Of a DNA stretch of 64,000 nucleotides, positions 8,612 to 16,312 are shown one piece after another (the first letter of the stretch is position 1; every line of letters begins with the position of its first letter). This DNA comes from Cyclobacteriaceae bacterium. Lineage in GTDB: Bacteria; Bacteroidota; Bacteroidia; Cytophagales; Cyclobacteriaceae. The position numbers were made by a program, and so were the translations under genes. The stretch spans positions 558,001-622,000 of the forward strand of contig JAHBUD010000001.1 in NCBI GenBank assembly GCA_019638255.1, written 5' to 3'. Under the pieces are notes generated by a model that was not told where the DNA came from, made no database searches, and saw only the letters and a program-made list of their open reading frames with translations.

Positions 8612-9154
8612 ATGAAGACTATAATTATTGTTCTTACAGTTGTTATTGGAATCAAAGCCTTTTCCCAGAGTGATGTAAAGACGCACTACGCTGCAAAGGA
8701 TAACTTTGTTATTTCTGCGCTTGGAGGTGGGGCTGAAAGGACTAATGGTGTAAATAAAACCATTTACCCACTTATCAATTTTTCAGCTGGGTACGGAATT
8801 AGTAACCGATTCATTATTTTTAGCGATGCCCTTTTTTATTATAATAAATCTATGCAAAGTGATGTGTCAGAAGATTCGTTTTCAAAAGCTGCGCATTATG
8901 GAATAGGTTTGCGTTACACGGGTGCTAAAAATTTAAAGTGCGGTACACCAACCGTTCAGAGTGGTGTTTATGTTTTCAGCAACGACAAAACTGAAACAAG
9001 CCTGGATTGGCTTGTAACGCCAGGTTGGATTTGTCCTATTAGTACATCTGAAAAAACCTTTCTCAATTTAGGATTCGATTTTCAAATGAATAAGTTAATA
9101 ACAGGAGAGCGCGCTTTAGTGTCAGCAAAAATAGGATTGTTATTTTATCTTTAA
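8612..9154 (+). CDS. Small secreted or outer-membrane beta-barrel-like protein
   Basis: The reading frame is open further upstream, but the ATG at 8612 is preferred: it follows AAGGAG (8597-8602) at a good distance and gives a clean signal peptide (MKTIIIVLTVVIGIKAFSQ) for a 180-aa product. An ATG at 8582 overlapping the previous stop is an alternative. The mature part alternates polar and hydrophobic residues, with aromatic-rich strands (YGISNRFIIFSDALFYY, YGIGLRYTG) and ends in IGLLFYL, compatible with a small outer-membrane barrel whose C-terminal aromatic residue is near the end. It has no assigned family. It is co-directional with the 7788 lipoprotein and shares its low GC. Confidence 0.72.
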   Translation: MKTIIIVLTVVIGIKAFSQSDVKTHYAAKDNFVISALGGGAERTNGVNKTIYPLINFSAGYGISNRFIIFSDALFYYNKSMQSDVSEDSFSKAAHYGIGLRYTGAKNLKCGTPTVQSGVYVFSNDKTETSLDWLVTPGWICPISTSEKTFLNLGFDFQMNKLITGERALVSAKIGLLFYL

Positions 9155-9187
9155 TTTAATTGCTGATCATATCAAGAATCAGGTTGG

Positions 9188-10420
9188 CTATAATTCAATT
9201 TCAACCTGTCCCCTTAACAAATCTTCAAATACTTCACGCTCGCGAATAAGCCTAGCTTCATTGTTAATCACTAAAACCTCTGCTGGACGCAAACGTGAGT
9301 TGTAATTGGAAGCCATAGAAAAACCATAAGCCCCGGCATTTTTAATGGCCAGAAAATCGCTCTCATGCACTTCATTTAGTTTTCTTTCAGCACCAATTGT
9401 ATCGGTCTCGCATATGTATCCTACTACGGTGTAAACTTTTTGCTCTCCTGTTGGATTGGAGATGTTGAGAATATGATGATAGGCATCGTACATCATGGGC
9501 CTTAATAAATGGTTCAGCCCGGTATTAACACCAACAAATGTGGTGGAGGGAGTAGATTTTACTAAGGTTGTCTTCGCCAGCAAATGCCCGGCTTCACTCA
9601 CAATGAATTTGCCGGGCTCCAGCCATAACTCAAGCTTTCGGCCGTACTGTTCACAAAACAACCGGAACGATTCGGTGAGTTTTAAACCTAAATCAAAAAC
9701 ATTGGTAACCCGGTCTCCTTCTTTGTAGGCGACTTTAAACCCACTGCCAAAGTCGATGAATTTCAAATCGGGGAAATCGCGTGCAACACTGAAGAAGATA
9801 TCGGCCATTTTCAGAAACACATCGGTTTCAGTTATGTCTGAGCCGGTGTGAATGTGCAGGCCTTGAATCTGAATATTGTACTGACTAACAACTTCCATAA
9901 TCTGTGGAAGCTGGTAAACCGATATTCCAAATTTGGAGTCACTATGCCCGGTAGATATTTTGATGTTTCCGCCCGCCATGATATGCGGGTTTAACCGGAT
10001 GGAGCATGGGTATGAGCTTCTGTACTGGGTACCGAATTTTATCAGAAACGGTATGTTATCAATGTTTACCACCAACCCCAGTTTTACGGCCTCTTCAATT
10101 TCACTGAAGTCAGCACAGTTGGGTGAAAACATAATCTCAGAAGGCGAAAACCCGGCCTTTAGCGCAAGGTGTGCCTCCTGGATAGAAACCACATCGGCAC
10201 CGGCTCCATACTTTTTCAAGAGCCTGAGAATGGAAAGGTTGGTTAGCGCCTTGACAGCATACTTGATTTTAACATCCGCATCGGCAAAAGCGGTTTTCAA
10301 TGTTTTGAGCTGATGCACAATTTTATCGGCATCGTACACATAAACCGGTGTGCCGAATTGCTCGGCTATATCCAGTGCTTTAACATTTTGAATGTAATAT
10401 GAACCTTCCCTTAGCTCCAC
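9188..10420 (-). CDS. lysA: Diaminopimelate decarboxylase
   Basis: LysA makes L-lysine from meso-diaminopimelate. The alanine-racemase-type TIM barrel carries the PLP lysine in IKYAVKALTN (K57 with this start), then LNPH, IHTGSDI, a Gly-rich phosphate site (DFGSGF), EPGKFIVSEAG, the active-site cysteine motif GYICETDTIG and the C-terminal YGFSMASNYN. The start is uncertain: the frame stays open to a TTG at 10492 (434 aa), but no ATG exists upstream and the family usually begins near here, so the GTG at 10420 is chosen (410 aa). TATATTTG at 10439-10446 on the minus strand would place a -7 element just before this GTG. It is divergent from the hydrolase gene at 10492. Confidence 0.93.
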   Translation of the reverse strand: MELREGSYYIQNVKALDIAEQFGTPVYVYDADKIVHQLKTLKTAFADADVKIKYAVKALTNLSILRLLKKYGAGADVVSIQEAHLALKAGFSPSEIMFSPNCADFSEIEEAVKLGLVVNIDNIPFLIKFGTQYRSSYPCSIRLNPHIMAGGNIKISTGHSDSKFGISVYQLPQIMEVVSQYNIQIQGLHIHTGSDITETDVFLKMADIFFSVARDFPDLKFIDFGSGFKVAYKEGDRVTNVFDLGLKLTESFRLFCEQYGRKLELWLEPGKFIVSEAGHLLAKTTLVKSTPSTTFVGVNTGLNHLLRPMMYDAYHHILNISNPTGEQKVYTVVGYICETDTIGAERKLNEVHESDFLAIKNAGAYGFSMASNYNSRLRPAEVLVINNEARLIREREVFEDLLRGQVEIEL

Positions 10421-10491
10421 GTGATTAAAATTAAGATTCAAATATACTCCGCTAATCCGGTTCGTGGATTTGGATTGTTTATTTTTGACCA

Positions 10492-11256
10492 ATGAAGTTA
10501 TTCTATCGCGAATACGGACATGGTAAGCCCCTGATTATTCTTCATGGCTTGATGGGCTCATCCGATAATTGGTTGCCCCAGGCCAAGATGCTGGGCGAAC
10601 ACTTCCACGTTTGGGTAGTTGACCAACGTAACCATGGCCAATCACCACACAGCGATGAGTTCAATTACACCTTGCTCAGTAATGATATTTTGAACTTCAT
10701 GCAGGAACATGGCATTGTAAGTCCGGTAATCATCGGCCATTCTATGGGTGGAAAAGCGGCTATGAATTTTGCGTTGGCGCACCCGGAGAAACTTGATAAA
10801 CTGATTGTGGTTGATATTGCCCCAAAGGCATACGATGTACGGCACGATCATATTGTTGAGGGCCTGAAGGCAGTTCCGATCGACTCTATTCAATCGCGTC
10901 AAGAAGCGAATGAGGCACTGTCGCAGCATATTTCAAGCGAAGGGGTCCGTCAGTTTTTATTGAAGAATCTGATGCGCAAACCCGAAGGAGGTTTTGGTTG
11001 GCGGATTAATCTGCCGGTGATTGATAAAAGTCTTGAGGTAATTAGCGGAGGCCTCATACATCAAGGGGTATTTGAAAAAGACACATTGTTCATCCGGGGT
11101 TCGAAATCCGATTATATTATGGATGAAGACCGTAATGCTATTAAGGAGATTTTTCCAAACTCAACTTTAGTGACCATGGATACCGGCCATTGGGTACAGG
11201 CTGAGAAGCCCGAAGAGTTTGTACAGGTTGTTTTATCCTTTCTAAATGCCGGGTAA
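10492..11256 (+). CDS. Alpha/beta-fold hydrolase (YbfF-like esterase)
   Basis: A single-domain alpha/beta hydrolase of 254 aa. HGLMGSSDNW at about 18-27 supplies the oxyanion hole, DQRNHGQS follows strand 4, the nucleophile elbow GHSMGG places the serine at S84, and the catalytic histidine is H233 in DTGHWVQAEKPEEF. The pattern is closest to the YbfF group of short-chain esterases. The natural substrate is unknown. The last 11 bases overlap the downstream methylase gene, which implies coupled translation. Confidence 0.9.
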   Translation: MKLFYREYGHGKPLIILHGLMGSSDNWLPQAKMLGEHFHVWVVDQRNHGQSPHSDEFNYTLLSNDILNFMQEHGIVSPVIIGHSMGGKAAMNFALAHPEKLDKLIVVDIAPKAYDVRHDHIVEGLKAVPIDSIQSRQEANEALSQHISSEGVRQFLLKNLMRKPEGGFGWRINLPVIDKSLEVISGGLIHQGVFEKDTLFIRGSKSDYIMDEDRNAIKEIFPNSTLVTMDTGHWVQAEKPEEFVQVVLSFLNAG

Positions 11257-11956
11257 AGGAAAACTTTATTTAGTACCCACAACCATCGCTGACGAAACAG
11301 TGGATCGGGTTATTCCCTTGCATGTAGCGGATAGCATTAAACACTTACGTTACTTTTTGGCTGAAGATGTGCGCACAGCTCGCAGATACTTAAGCAGTTT
11401 GAAAGTTTACCCCTCAATCGAAGAGCTTCAGTTTAATGTATTGGATAAAAATACATCAGCGGGAGAGTTGTCGCAGTTGCTTGCTCCGCTGCATAGCGGC
11501 ACTGACATGGGCATTCTTTCCGAATCGGGCTGCCCTGGCGTTGCCGATCCGGGTGCTATGGCCGTTAGCTATGCGCACCACCACGGATTACGCGTTGTGC
11601 CATTGGTAGGCCCCTCTTCCGTTTTGCTCGCCCTTATGGCTGCCGGACTAAACGGTCAGCGGTTTGCCTTTCAGGGATATTTGCCGGTTGATGCTGCAGA
11701 ATCCCGTAAGGCCATTAAGAACTTTGAACAAGAATCGCGCACCAAAAACCAAACACAGATTTTCATTGAAACGCCTTACCGAAACAACGCAATCTTCTCA
11801 AATCTTTTAAAAACCTTGAATGATGATGTGCTTCTGTGTGTTGCTGTTGATGCTACCGGAAAGAATGAATCAATTCAAACCATGCCGGTAAAGGCATGGA
11901 AGAAGGTTAACGTTTCCTGGCCTAAGTTGCCTGCCGTGTTCTTGTTTCTGGCCTGA
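11246..11956 (+). CDS. RsmI-like SAM-dependent methyltransferase (tetrapyrrole methylase fold)
   Basis: The 236-aa protein has the tetrapyrrole-methylase/RsmI signature ILSESGCPGVADPGA (SAM-binding loop region), a second PLVGPSSVLLALMAAGLNGQRF motif split over two elements, and FIETPYRNNAIF. RsmI proper 2'-O-methylates C1402 of 16S rRNA. This protein has an altered N-terminus (lacks the usual GTLYVVATPIGN start, having KLYLVPTTIADE instead) and resembles the second, shorter RsmI paralog often found in Bacteroidota, so a different target is likely. It overlaps the preceding hydrolase by 11 bases. Confidence 0.86.
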   Translation: MPGKGKLYLVPTTIADETVDRVIPLHVADSIKHLRYFLAEDVRTARRYLSSLKVYPSIEELQFNVLDKNTSAGELSQLLAPLHSGTDMGILSESGCPGVADPGAMAVSYAHHHGLRVVPLVGPSSVLLALMAAGLNGQRFAFQGYLPVDAAESRKAIKNFEQESRTKNQTQIFIETPYRNNAIFSNLLKTLNDDVLLCVAVDATGKNESIQTMPVKAWKKVNVSWPKLPAVFLFLA

Positions 11957-11964
11957 AATACTGT

Positions 11965-11994
11965 TTTGGTTTTACCTTCATTAGTCTAAATTTG
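11965..11994 (+). promoter_or_regulatory. Predicted Bacteroidota-type promoter of metK
   Basis: TTTG at 11965-11968 and TAAATTTG at 11987-11994 are separated by 18 bp, matching the primary sigma-factor consensus of this phylum (TTTG, about 19 bp, TAnnTTTG). Transcription would start near 12000, giving a leader of about 33 bases, too short for a SAM riboswitch. Confidence 0.65.
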
Positions 11995-12032
11995 CCGACT
12001 TAATCATGCATTAAATCCTTAATCATTAACAT

Positions 12033-13289
12033 ATGCCTTATTTATTCACCTCAGAGTCTGTTTCTGAGGGCCACCCAGACAAAGTAGCCGACCAGATTTC
12101 TGATGCACTTATCGATTACTTCTTAGCCTACGATCCTAACTCAAAAGTTGCCTGCGAAACATTGGTAACCACTGGTCAGGTGGTACTGGCCGGTGAAGTA
12201 AAGTCTGAAGCTTACCTGGATGTTCAGGACATTGCCCGTGAAGTTATTCGCAAGATCGGTTACACCAAAAGTGAGTACATGTTCGAGGCGAACTCATGCG
12301 GAATTCTTTCAGCGATTCATGAACAATCGCCAGATATTAATCAGGGCGTGGAGCGCAAAAAGAAAGAAGAGCAAGGTGCGGGCGATCAGGGGATGATGTT
12401 TGGTTATGCAACCAACGAGACCGACAGTTACATGCCGCTGCCGTTAGAGATAGCACATTTGCTGTTGCGCGAATTGGCAGCGATCCGCAGGGAAGGAAAA
12501 CAAATGACTTATCTGCGCCCGGACTCAAAATCGCAGGTAACGATTGAATACGATGACAATAACCAGCCAGTGCGAATCGATGCCATTGTGGTTTCAACCC
12601 AGCACGATGATTTCGACAAAGATTCACCGATGTTGAAAAAAATCAAGGAAGATGTGATCAATATTCTTGTGCCACGCGTAATGAAAAAATTACCGAAGCG
12701 TTTGCATAAGCTTTTCAACAGTGATATCAAGTACTTCATTAATCCTACAGGGAAGTTTGTAATCGGTGGACCACACGGAGATACGGGATTAACCGGAAGA
12801 AAAATTATTGTGGATACCTACGGGGGTAAAGGGGCACACGGTGGTGGAGCATTCTCAGGAAAGGATCCTTCCAAAGTTGACCGCTCAGCTGCTTATGCCA
12901 CACGTCACATTGCTAAGAACCTTGTTGCTGCCGGAGTGTGTGATGAAGTGCTTGTACAGGTTGCGTATGCCATTGGTGTTGCTAAACCGGTTGGTTTGTA
13001 TGTAAATACTTATGGCACCAGCAAAGTGAATTTAAATGACGGAGAAATTGCTAAACGCGTAGAGAAGATTTTTGACATGCGTCCTTATTTTATTGAGCAG
13101 CGTTTCAAACTTCGTTCACCTATCTATGCAGAAACTGCAGCCTATGGCCACATGGGTCGTGAAACAAAAGTTGTTGAAAAGATTTTCAACAAAGGAAAGA
13201 AAAGTGAGAAGCGTGTGAAGGTGGAATTGTTTCCTTGGGAAAAGCTGGATTATGTAGCACAAGTGAAGAAGGCATTTAAGCTAGCCTGA
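12033..13289 (+). CDS. metK: S-adenosylmethionine synthetase
   Basis: MetK makes SAM from methionine and ATP. It begins [20 protein letters not shown], including the ATP-binding SEGHPDK, and contains [12 protein letters not shown] (methionine/ATP loop), the flexible-loop region, [19 protein letters not shown] (phosphate-binding signature), and a conserved C-terminal domain. At 418 aa it is about 35 aa longer than the E. coli enzyme because of basic insertions near residues 105-115 and 385-405, as usual in Bacteroidota. It has its own predicted promoter and ends in a strong hairpin, so it is probably monocistronic. Confidence 0.98.
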   Translation: MPYLFTSESVSEGHPDKVADQISDALIDYFLAYDPNSKVACETLVTTGQVVLAGEVKSEAYLDVQDIAREVIRKIGYTKSEYMFEANSCGILSAIHEQSPDINQGVERKKKEEQGAGDQGMMFGYATNETDSYMPLPLEIAHLLLRELAAIRREGKQMTYLRPDSKSQVTIEYDDNNQPVRIDAIVVSTQHDDFDKDSPMLKKIKEDVINILVPRVMKKLPKRLHKLFNSDIKYFINPTGKFVIGGPHGDTGLTGRKIIVDTYGGKGAHGGGAFSGKDPSKVDRSAAYATRHIAKNLVAAGVCDEVLVQVAYAIGVAKPVGLYVNTYGTSKVNLNDGEIAKRVEKIFDMRPYFIEQRFKLRSPIYAETAAYGHMGRETKVVEKIFNKGKKSEKRVKVELFPWEKLDYVAQVKKAFKLA

Positions 13290-13313
13290 TTGTTATAAAC
13301 ACTTTTAAAAATG

Positions 13314-13350
13314 AAATCGCCCCTTGGTTTTAACGAGGGGCGATTTTTTT
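13314..13350 (+). terminator. Intrinsic terminator of metK, probably bidirectional
   Basis: A perfect 11-bp stem (13314-13324 with 13336-13346) encloses an 11-base loop and runs into a T tract (13344-13350). A-rich bases precede the stem, so on the minus strand it also ends in a T-rich tail and may terminate the converging hpf transcript. Confidence 0.88.
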
Positions 13351-13365
13351 GGCTTACTAAATAGA

Positions 13366-13668
13366 CTATGCTCTTCCGTTATTCACTTTTGTTTTAAATT
13401 TCTTCAACTGATTTTTTAGTGCTTCAGTAGCCTGATCGGTGGCAGCTTCGAATGAGCGCGCTTTTTCCGTAGCAAAAAGTTGGTTTCCCGGTAGGTTGAG
13501 TTTGATTTCTACGGTTTTGTTTTCAACGCCTTCATTGTTCAGCCTGAGGAAGACCTCACCATCCACCATTCGGTCGAAGTATGTTTCCAGCTTGTCAACT
13601 TTTCGTTGGATAAAATCAACAAGTTTGCGGTCAGCATCAAAGTGGATGGATTGCACTTTTAGTTTCAT
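13366..13668 (-). CDS. hpf: Ribosome hibernation-promoting factor, short form (HPF/RaiA family)
   Basis: A 100-aa protein of the S30AE family that binds the decoding centre of idle ribosomes. It begins MKLKVQSIHFDADRKLVDFI, with the beta-alpha-beta-beta-beta-alpha layout of the family, the paired KVDKLETYFDRM helix, and a basic C-terminal helix (ALKNQLKKFKTKVNNGRA). No long-form C-terminal dimerisation domain is present. It lies downstream of xerC on the same strand (82 bp gap), the usual Bacteroidota arrangement with rpsU. Confidence 0.93.
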   Translation of the reverse strand: MKLKVQSIHFDADRKLVDFIQRKVDKLETYFDRMVDGEVFLRLNNEGVENKTVEIKLNLPGNQLFATEKARSFEAATDQATEALKNQLKKFKTKVNNGRA

Positions 13669-13750
13669 AGGGAATTGAATTTAGAGGTTAAACATCATTT
13701 CTGGTTTTCACCAGTACAAAACACGTAGTTATTTATTCATAGGCATTTGT

Positions 13751-14632
13751 TTACGCTTTGGGGTGTGCCTGATCATAGGCCTTCTTAATTTTCTCCATTG
13801 AGTTATGCGTGTACACTTGGGTAGCAGCGAGGCTGCTGTGGCCAAGCAGATCTTTAACTGCATTTATTTCTGCACCTTTGTTAAGCAAGTGCGTGGCATA
13901 AGTATGCCGTAAAACGTGTGGGCTTTTTTTCTCAACGTTTGTGGATTCTGCCAGGTAGTTTTTTACAATCCGGTAAACCATCATGGGGTAGCAGGGCTCA
14001 CCCTTATCCGTTACGAAAACATACCCATGATTTTTGGTGTCCATTTCCCTGTTTCTAATCTGGAGATAGTTCTTATAAATTGAAACGATACTTTTGGGAA
14101 AAGGGATTACTCTTTCTTTGTTTCTTTTTCCTAAAACTTTAATTGTGTGGTTATGCATATCCACCTGTGTTTCCTTCAACATGATTAACTCTGAAAGTCG
14201 GATGCCCGTGGAATAAAAAAGTTCTAAAATAAGTTTATCACGCCATCCGCTGAGATTATCCTCAAACACTACATTATCAAGCAGGTTGACCATCTCGGCC
14301 TCTTTAACAAATGAAGGTAATCGCCTTTGCGTCTTCATCACCCGTATTTTGGTCATCGGGTTTTTTTTGGTGACTTCTTGGCGCATCAGAAACTTATAGA
14401 AGGTTTTTAGACTGGCAATTTTCCGGTTTATTGAAGTGGGTTTAATGCCACTGTCAGCCAGCTGGATGATCCAGGAGCGCACAATACCATAATCAGCCCC
14501 TTCAGGCTTAAAGTCTGGGAATACTTCGTTAAGGTATGTCTGAAACTGATCGAGATCGTTTTGGTAGGCAGTAAGGGTGTGCTTGCTTACTCTTTTTTCG
14601 TATTGAAGATATTTGAAAAAGGTTTCTACCAT
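13751..14632 (-). CDS. xerC: Tyrosine recombinase XerC/XerD-type
   Basis: A 293-aa site-specific recombinase with an N-terminal SAM-like core-binding domain (residues 1-85) and a C-terminal catalytic domain. Catalytic residues can be located: R145 in STGIRLSEL, a lysine in GKRNKER (169-172), H239 and R242 in HVLRHTYATH, H265 in LLGHSS and the nucleophile Y274 in QVYTH. Length and context, between rpsU and hpf, identify a chromosomal dimer-resolution recombinase rather than a phage integrase. A strong terminator separates it from rpsU, so it depends on readthrough or on a weak own promoter in the 33 bases before its ATG. Confidence 0.93.
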   Translation of the reverse strand: MVETFFKYLQYEKRVSKHTLTAYQNDLDQFQTYLNEVFPDFKPEGADYGIVRSWIIQLADSGIKPTSINRKIASLKTFYKFLMRQEVTKKNPMTKIRVMKTQRRLPSFVKEAEMVNLLDNVVFEDNLSGWRDKLILELFYSTGIRLSELIMLKETQVDMHNHTIKVLGKRNKERVIPFPKSIVSIYKNYLQIRNREMDTKNHGYVFVTDKGEPCYPMMVYRIVKNYLAESTNVEKKSPHVLRHTYATHLLNKGAEINAVKDLLGHSSLAATQVYTHNSMEKIKKAYDQAHPKA

Positions 14633-14664
14633 TCGTGCAACTCAAATCCCGCGGTAGTACCAAA

Positions 14665-14702
14665 GTAAAAAAATAATCCCCAAGGGAAAAGCCTTGGGGA
14701 TT
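14665..14702 (-). terminator. Intrinsic terminator between rpsU and xerC
   Basis: An 11-bp perfect stem (14675-14685 with 14692-14702; AATCCCCAAGG) with a six-base loop is followed on the minus strand by ATTTTTTT (from rpsU toward xerC). It would cap rpsU transcription and let only part proceed into xerC and hpf. Confidence 0.85.
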
Positions 14703-14749
14703 TATTATGTAACTGAATGTAAATTCTTAAGAAAGCGGCCAGAGACGCA

Positions 14750-14944
14750 TTAAGCGTTTTCCAAACCTTTCATGCGCTCCCTGTAAGCAGCACGAATAAT
14801 CTCATTTCTGCGTGTTACGGATGGTTTTTCGAAGGATGTGCGACTGCGCAATTCGCGCAAAACACCGGTTTTCTCAAACTTTTTCTTAAAACGCTTCAGC
14901 GCCTTATCAATGGATTCGTTTTCTTTAATGTTGATAATAATCAT
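14750..14944 (-). CDS. rpsU: 30S ribosomal protein bS21
   Basis: A 64-aa basic protein starting MIIINIKENESIDKALKRFK, the typical Bacteroidota bS21, with the RSRTSFEKPS and RRNEIIRAAYRERM segments. The frame is open 13 codons further upstream, but the ATG at 14944 matches the family start and leaves room for the promoter at 14964-14998. In Bacteroidota bS21 has been shown to help sequester the anti-Shine-Dalgarno sequence, consistent with the weak Shine-Dalgarno use in this window. Confidence 0.95.
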   Translation of the reverse strand: MIIINIKENESIDKALKRFKKKFEKTGVLRELRSRTSFEKPSVTRRNEIIRAAYRERMKGLENA

Positions 14945-14963
14945 CTGTTTCTGATTAGGGCTG

Positions 14964-14998
14964 CAAATATAACGAAACAACAATCATTTTTGCAAAAA
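14964..14998 (-). promoter_or_regulatory. Predicted rpsU promoter
   Basis: On the minus strand TTTTTG (14993-14998) and the exact -7 element TATATTTG (14964-14971) are separated by 21 bp. The start of transcription would be near 14958, leaving a 14-base leader before the ATG. Confidence 0.6.
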
Positions 14999-16168
14999 TC
15001 ACTTCAAAACAGCCCTGGAGATTACAAGTTTCTGGATTTCTGAAGTGCCCTCTCCTATGGTGCATAATTTGGCATCCCGGTAATATTTTTCAGCCGGAAA
15101 ATCCTTGGTATAGCCATAGCCACCAAAAATCTGAACGCCTTCGGTAGCCACCTCAACAGCTATTTCAGAGGCATATAGTTTAGCCATAGCCGACTCTTTG
15201 TTAACATTTACCCCTTTGTTTTTTAAATCGGCAGCGCGGTAAGTAAGCAGTTTAGCAGCTTCGATTTTTGTTGCCATATCCGCAAGTTTAAAGGCAATGC
15301 CTTGAAATGCAGAGATCGGCTTATTGAATTGGTGCCTTTCTTTGGAGTATTGAAGAGCGGCTTCAAAAGCGCCTTGAGCAATGCCTAAACTTAACGCGGC
15401 AATGGAAATGCGGCCTCCATCAAGCACTTTCATGGCCTGAATAAATCCTTCTCCCACCTGTCCTAACACCTGTGATTTATGAATGCGGCAATCGGAAAAT
15501 ATCAGTTCCGTTGTTTCAGATGCACGCATACCCAATTTGTTTTCTTTTTTTCCGGAGCTAAAACCGGGTGTTCCTTTTTCAATAACAAAGGCTGTCATGC
15601 CGTGCGAATCGCCAACTTCACCCGTGCGTACTATTACAACTGCCACATCCCCAGACTTCCCATGCGTAATAAAATTTTTGGCACCGTTAACGATATAGTA
15701 GTCGCCTTCCGCTATCGCAACAGTTCGCATATTGCCTGCGTCCGATCCTGTATTGGGTTCCGTTAGTCCCCATGCACCAATCCATTCGGCTGTTGCTAAA
15801 CGGGGTAGATATTTTTGTTTTTGCTCTTCGTTACCAAATTGTAAAATGTGATTGGTGCATAGCGAATTATGCGCGGCCATTGATAGACCAATGGCTCCAT
15901 CAATTTTTGCAAGTTCAGCTATTGCTGTAACATACTCCAGGTACCCAAATCCGGCACCACCATATTGCTCAGGCACAAGAACTCCCATTAAACCGAGCTC
16001 ACCCATTTTCTTGAACATCTTAACCGGAAATTCTTGTGACTCATCCCAATCCATCATGAAGGGCTTAATCTCACGACTACCAAAATCGCGAACCATTTGA
16101 GCGATCATGAGTTGATTTTCACTCTCTTGAAAAGTTATATCGGTAAGGTTGTCAGAAAGTATACTCAT
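14999..16168 (-). CDS. Acyl-CoA dehydrogenase
   Basis: An FAD-dependent acyl-CoA dehydrogenase of 389 aa, catalysing alpha,beta-dehydrogenation of an acyl-CoA. Visible are the N-terminal helical domain with MGVLVPEQYGGAGFG, the flavin-contact strand WIGAWGLTEPNTGSDAGNM, the GMRASETTEL segment, ERHQFNKPISAFQGI, and the C-terminal IFGGYGYTKDFPAEKYYRDA followed by GEGTSEIQ, where the glutamate is the catalytic base position of short/medium-chain enzymes. The frame extends to 16216, but ATG 16168 gives the usual start. No other beta-oxidation gene is adjacent, so chain length or a branched-chain role cannot be told. Confidence 0.94.
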   Translation of the reverse strand: MSILSDNLTDITFQESENQLMIAQMVRDFGSREIKPFMMDWDESQEFPVKMFKKMGELGLMGVLVPEQYGGAGFGYLEYVTAIAELAKIDGAIGLSMAAHNSLCTNHILQFGNEEQKQKYLPRLATAEWIGAWGLTEPNTGSDAGNMRTVAIAEGDYYIVNGAKNFITHGKSGDVAVVIVRTGEVGDSHGMTAFVIEKGTPGFSSGKKENKLGMRASETTELIFSDCRIHKSQVLGQVGEGFIQAMKVLDGGRISIAALSLGIAQGAFEAALQYSKERHQFNKPISAFQGIAFKLADMATKIEAAKLLTYRAADLKNKGVNVNKESAMAKLYASEIAVEVATEGVQIFGGYGYTKDFPAEKYYRDAKLCTIGEGTSEIQKLVISRAVLK

Positions 16169-16312
16169 AGCAATCAAATTAATTTTAGGGACACGAAAGT
16201 AAAACATTATACGCAATGCCCAAACGAATGTTAGTTTGTTTAGGTTAAATCTTGATTATTTCCTGTTTTGGAAGGTAAATCGATTAATTTTAGGCTCATT
16301 TTTTAGGCCTCT

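Noticed and set aside
11957..12032. SAM riboswitch upstream of metK
   Set aside because: The predicted leader is only about 33 bases and shows no pairing of the known SAM-binding RNAs.
13751..14632. Tyrosine recombinase as sign of a phage or integrative element
   Set aside because: Length, motifs and position between rpsU and hpf match housekeeping XerC/D; no attachment repeats or phage genes are near.
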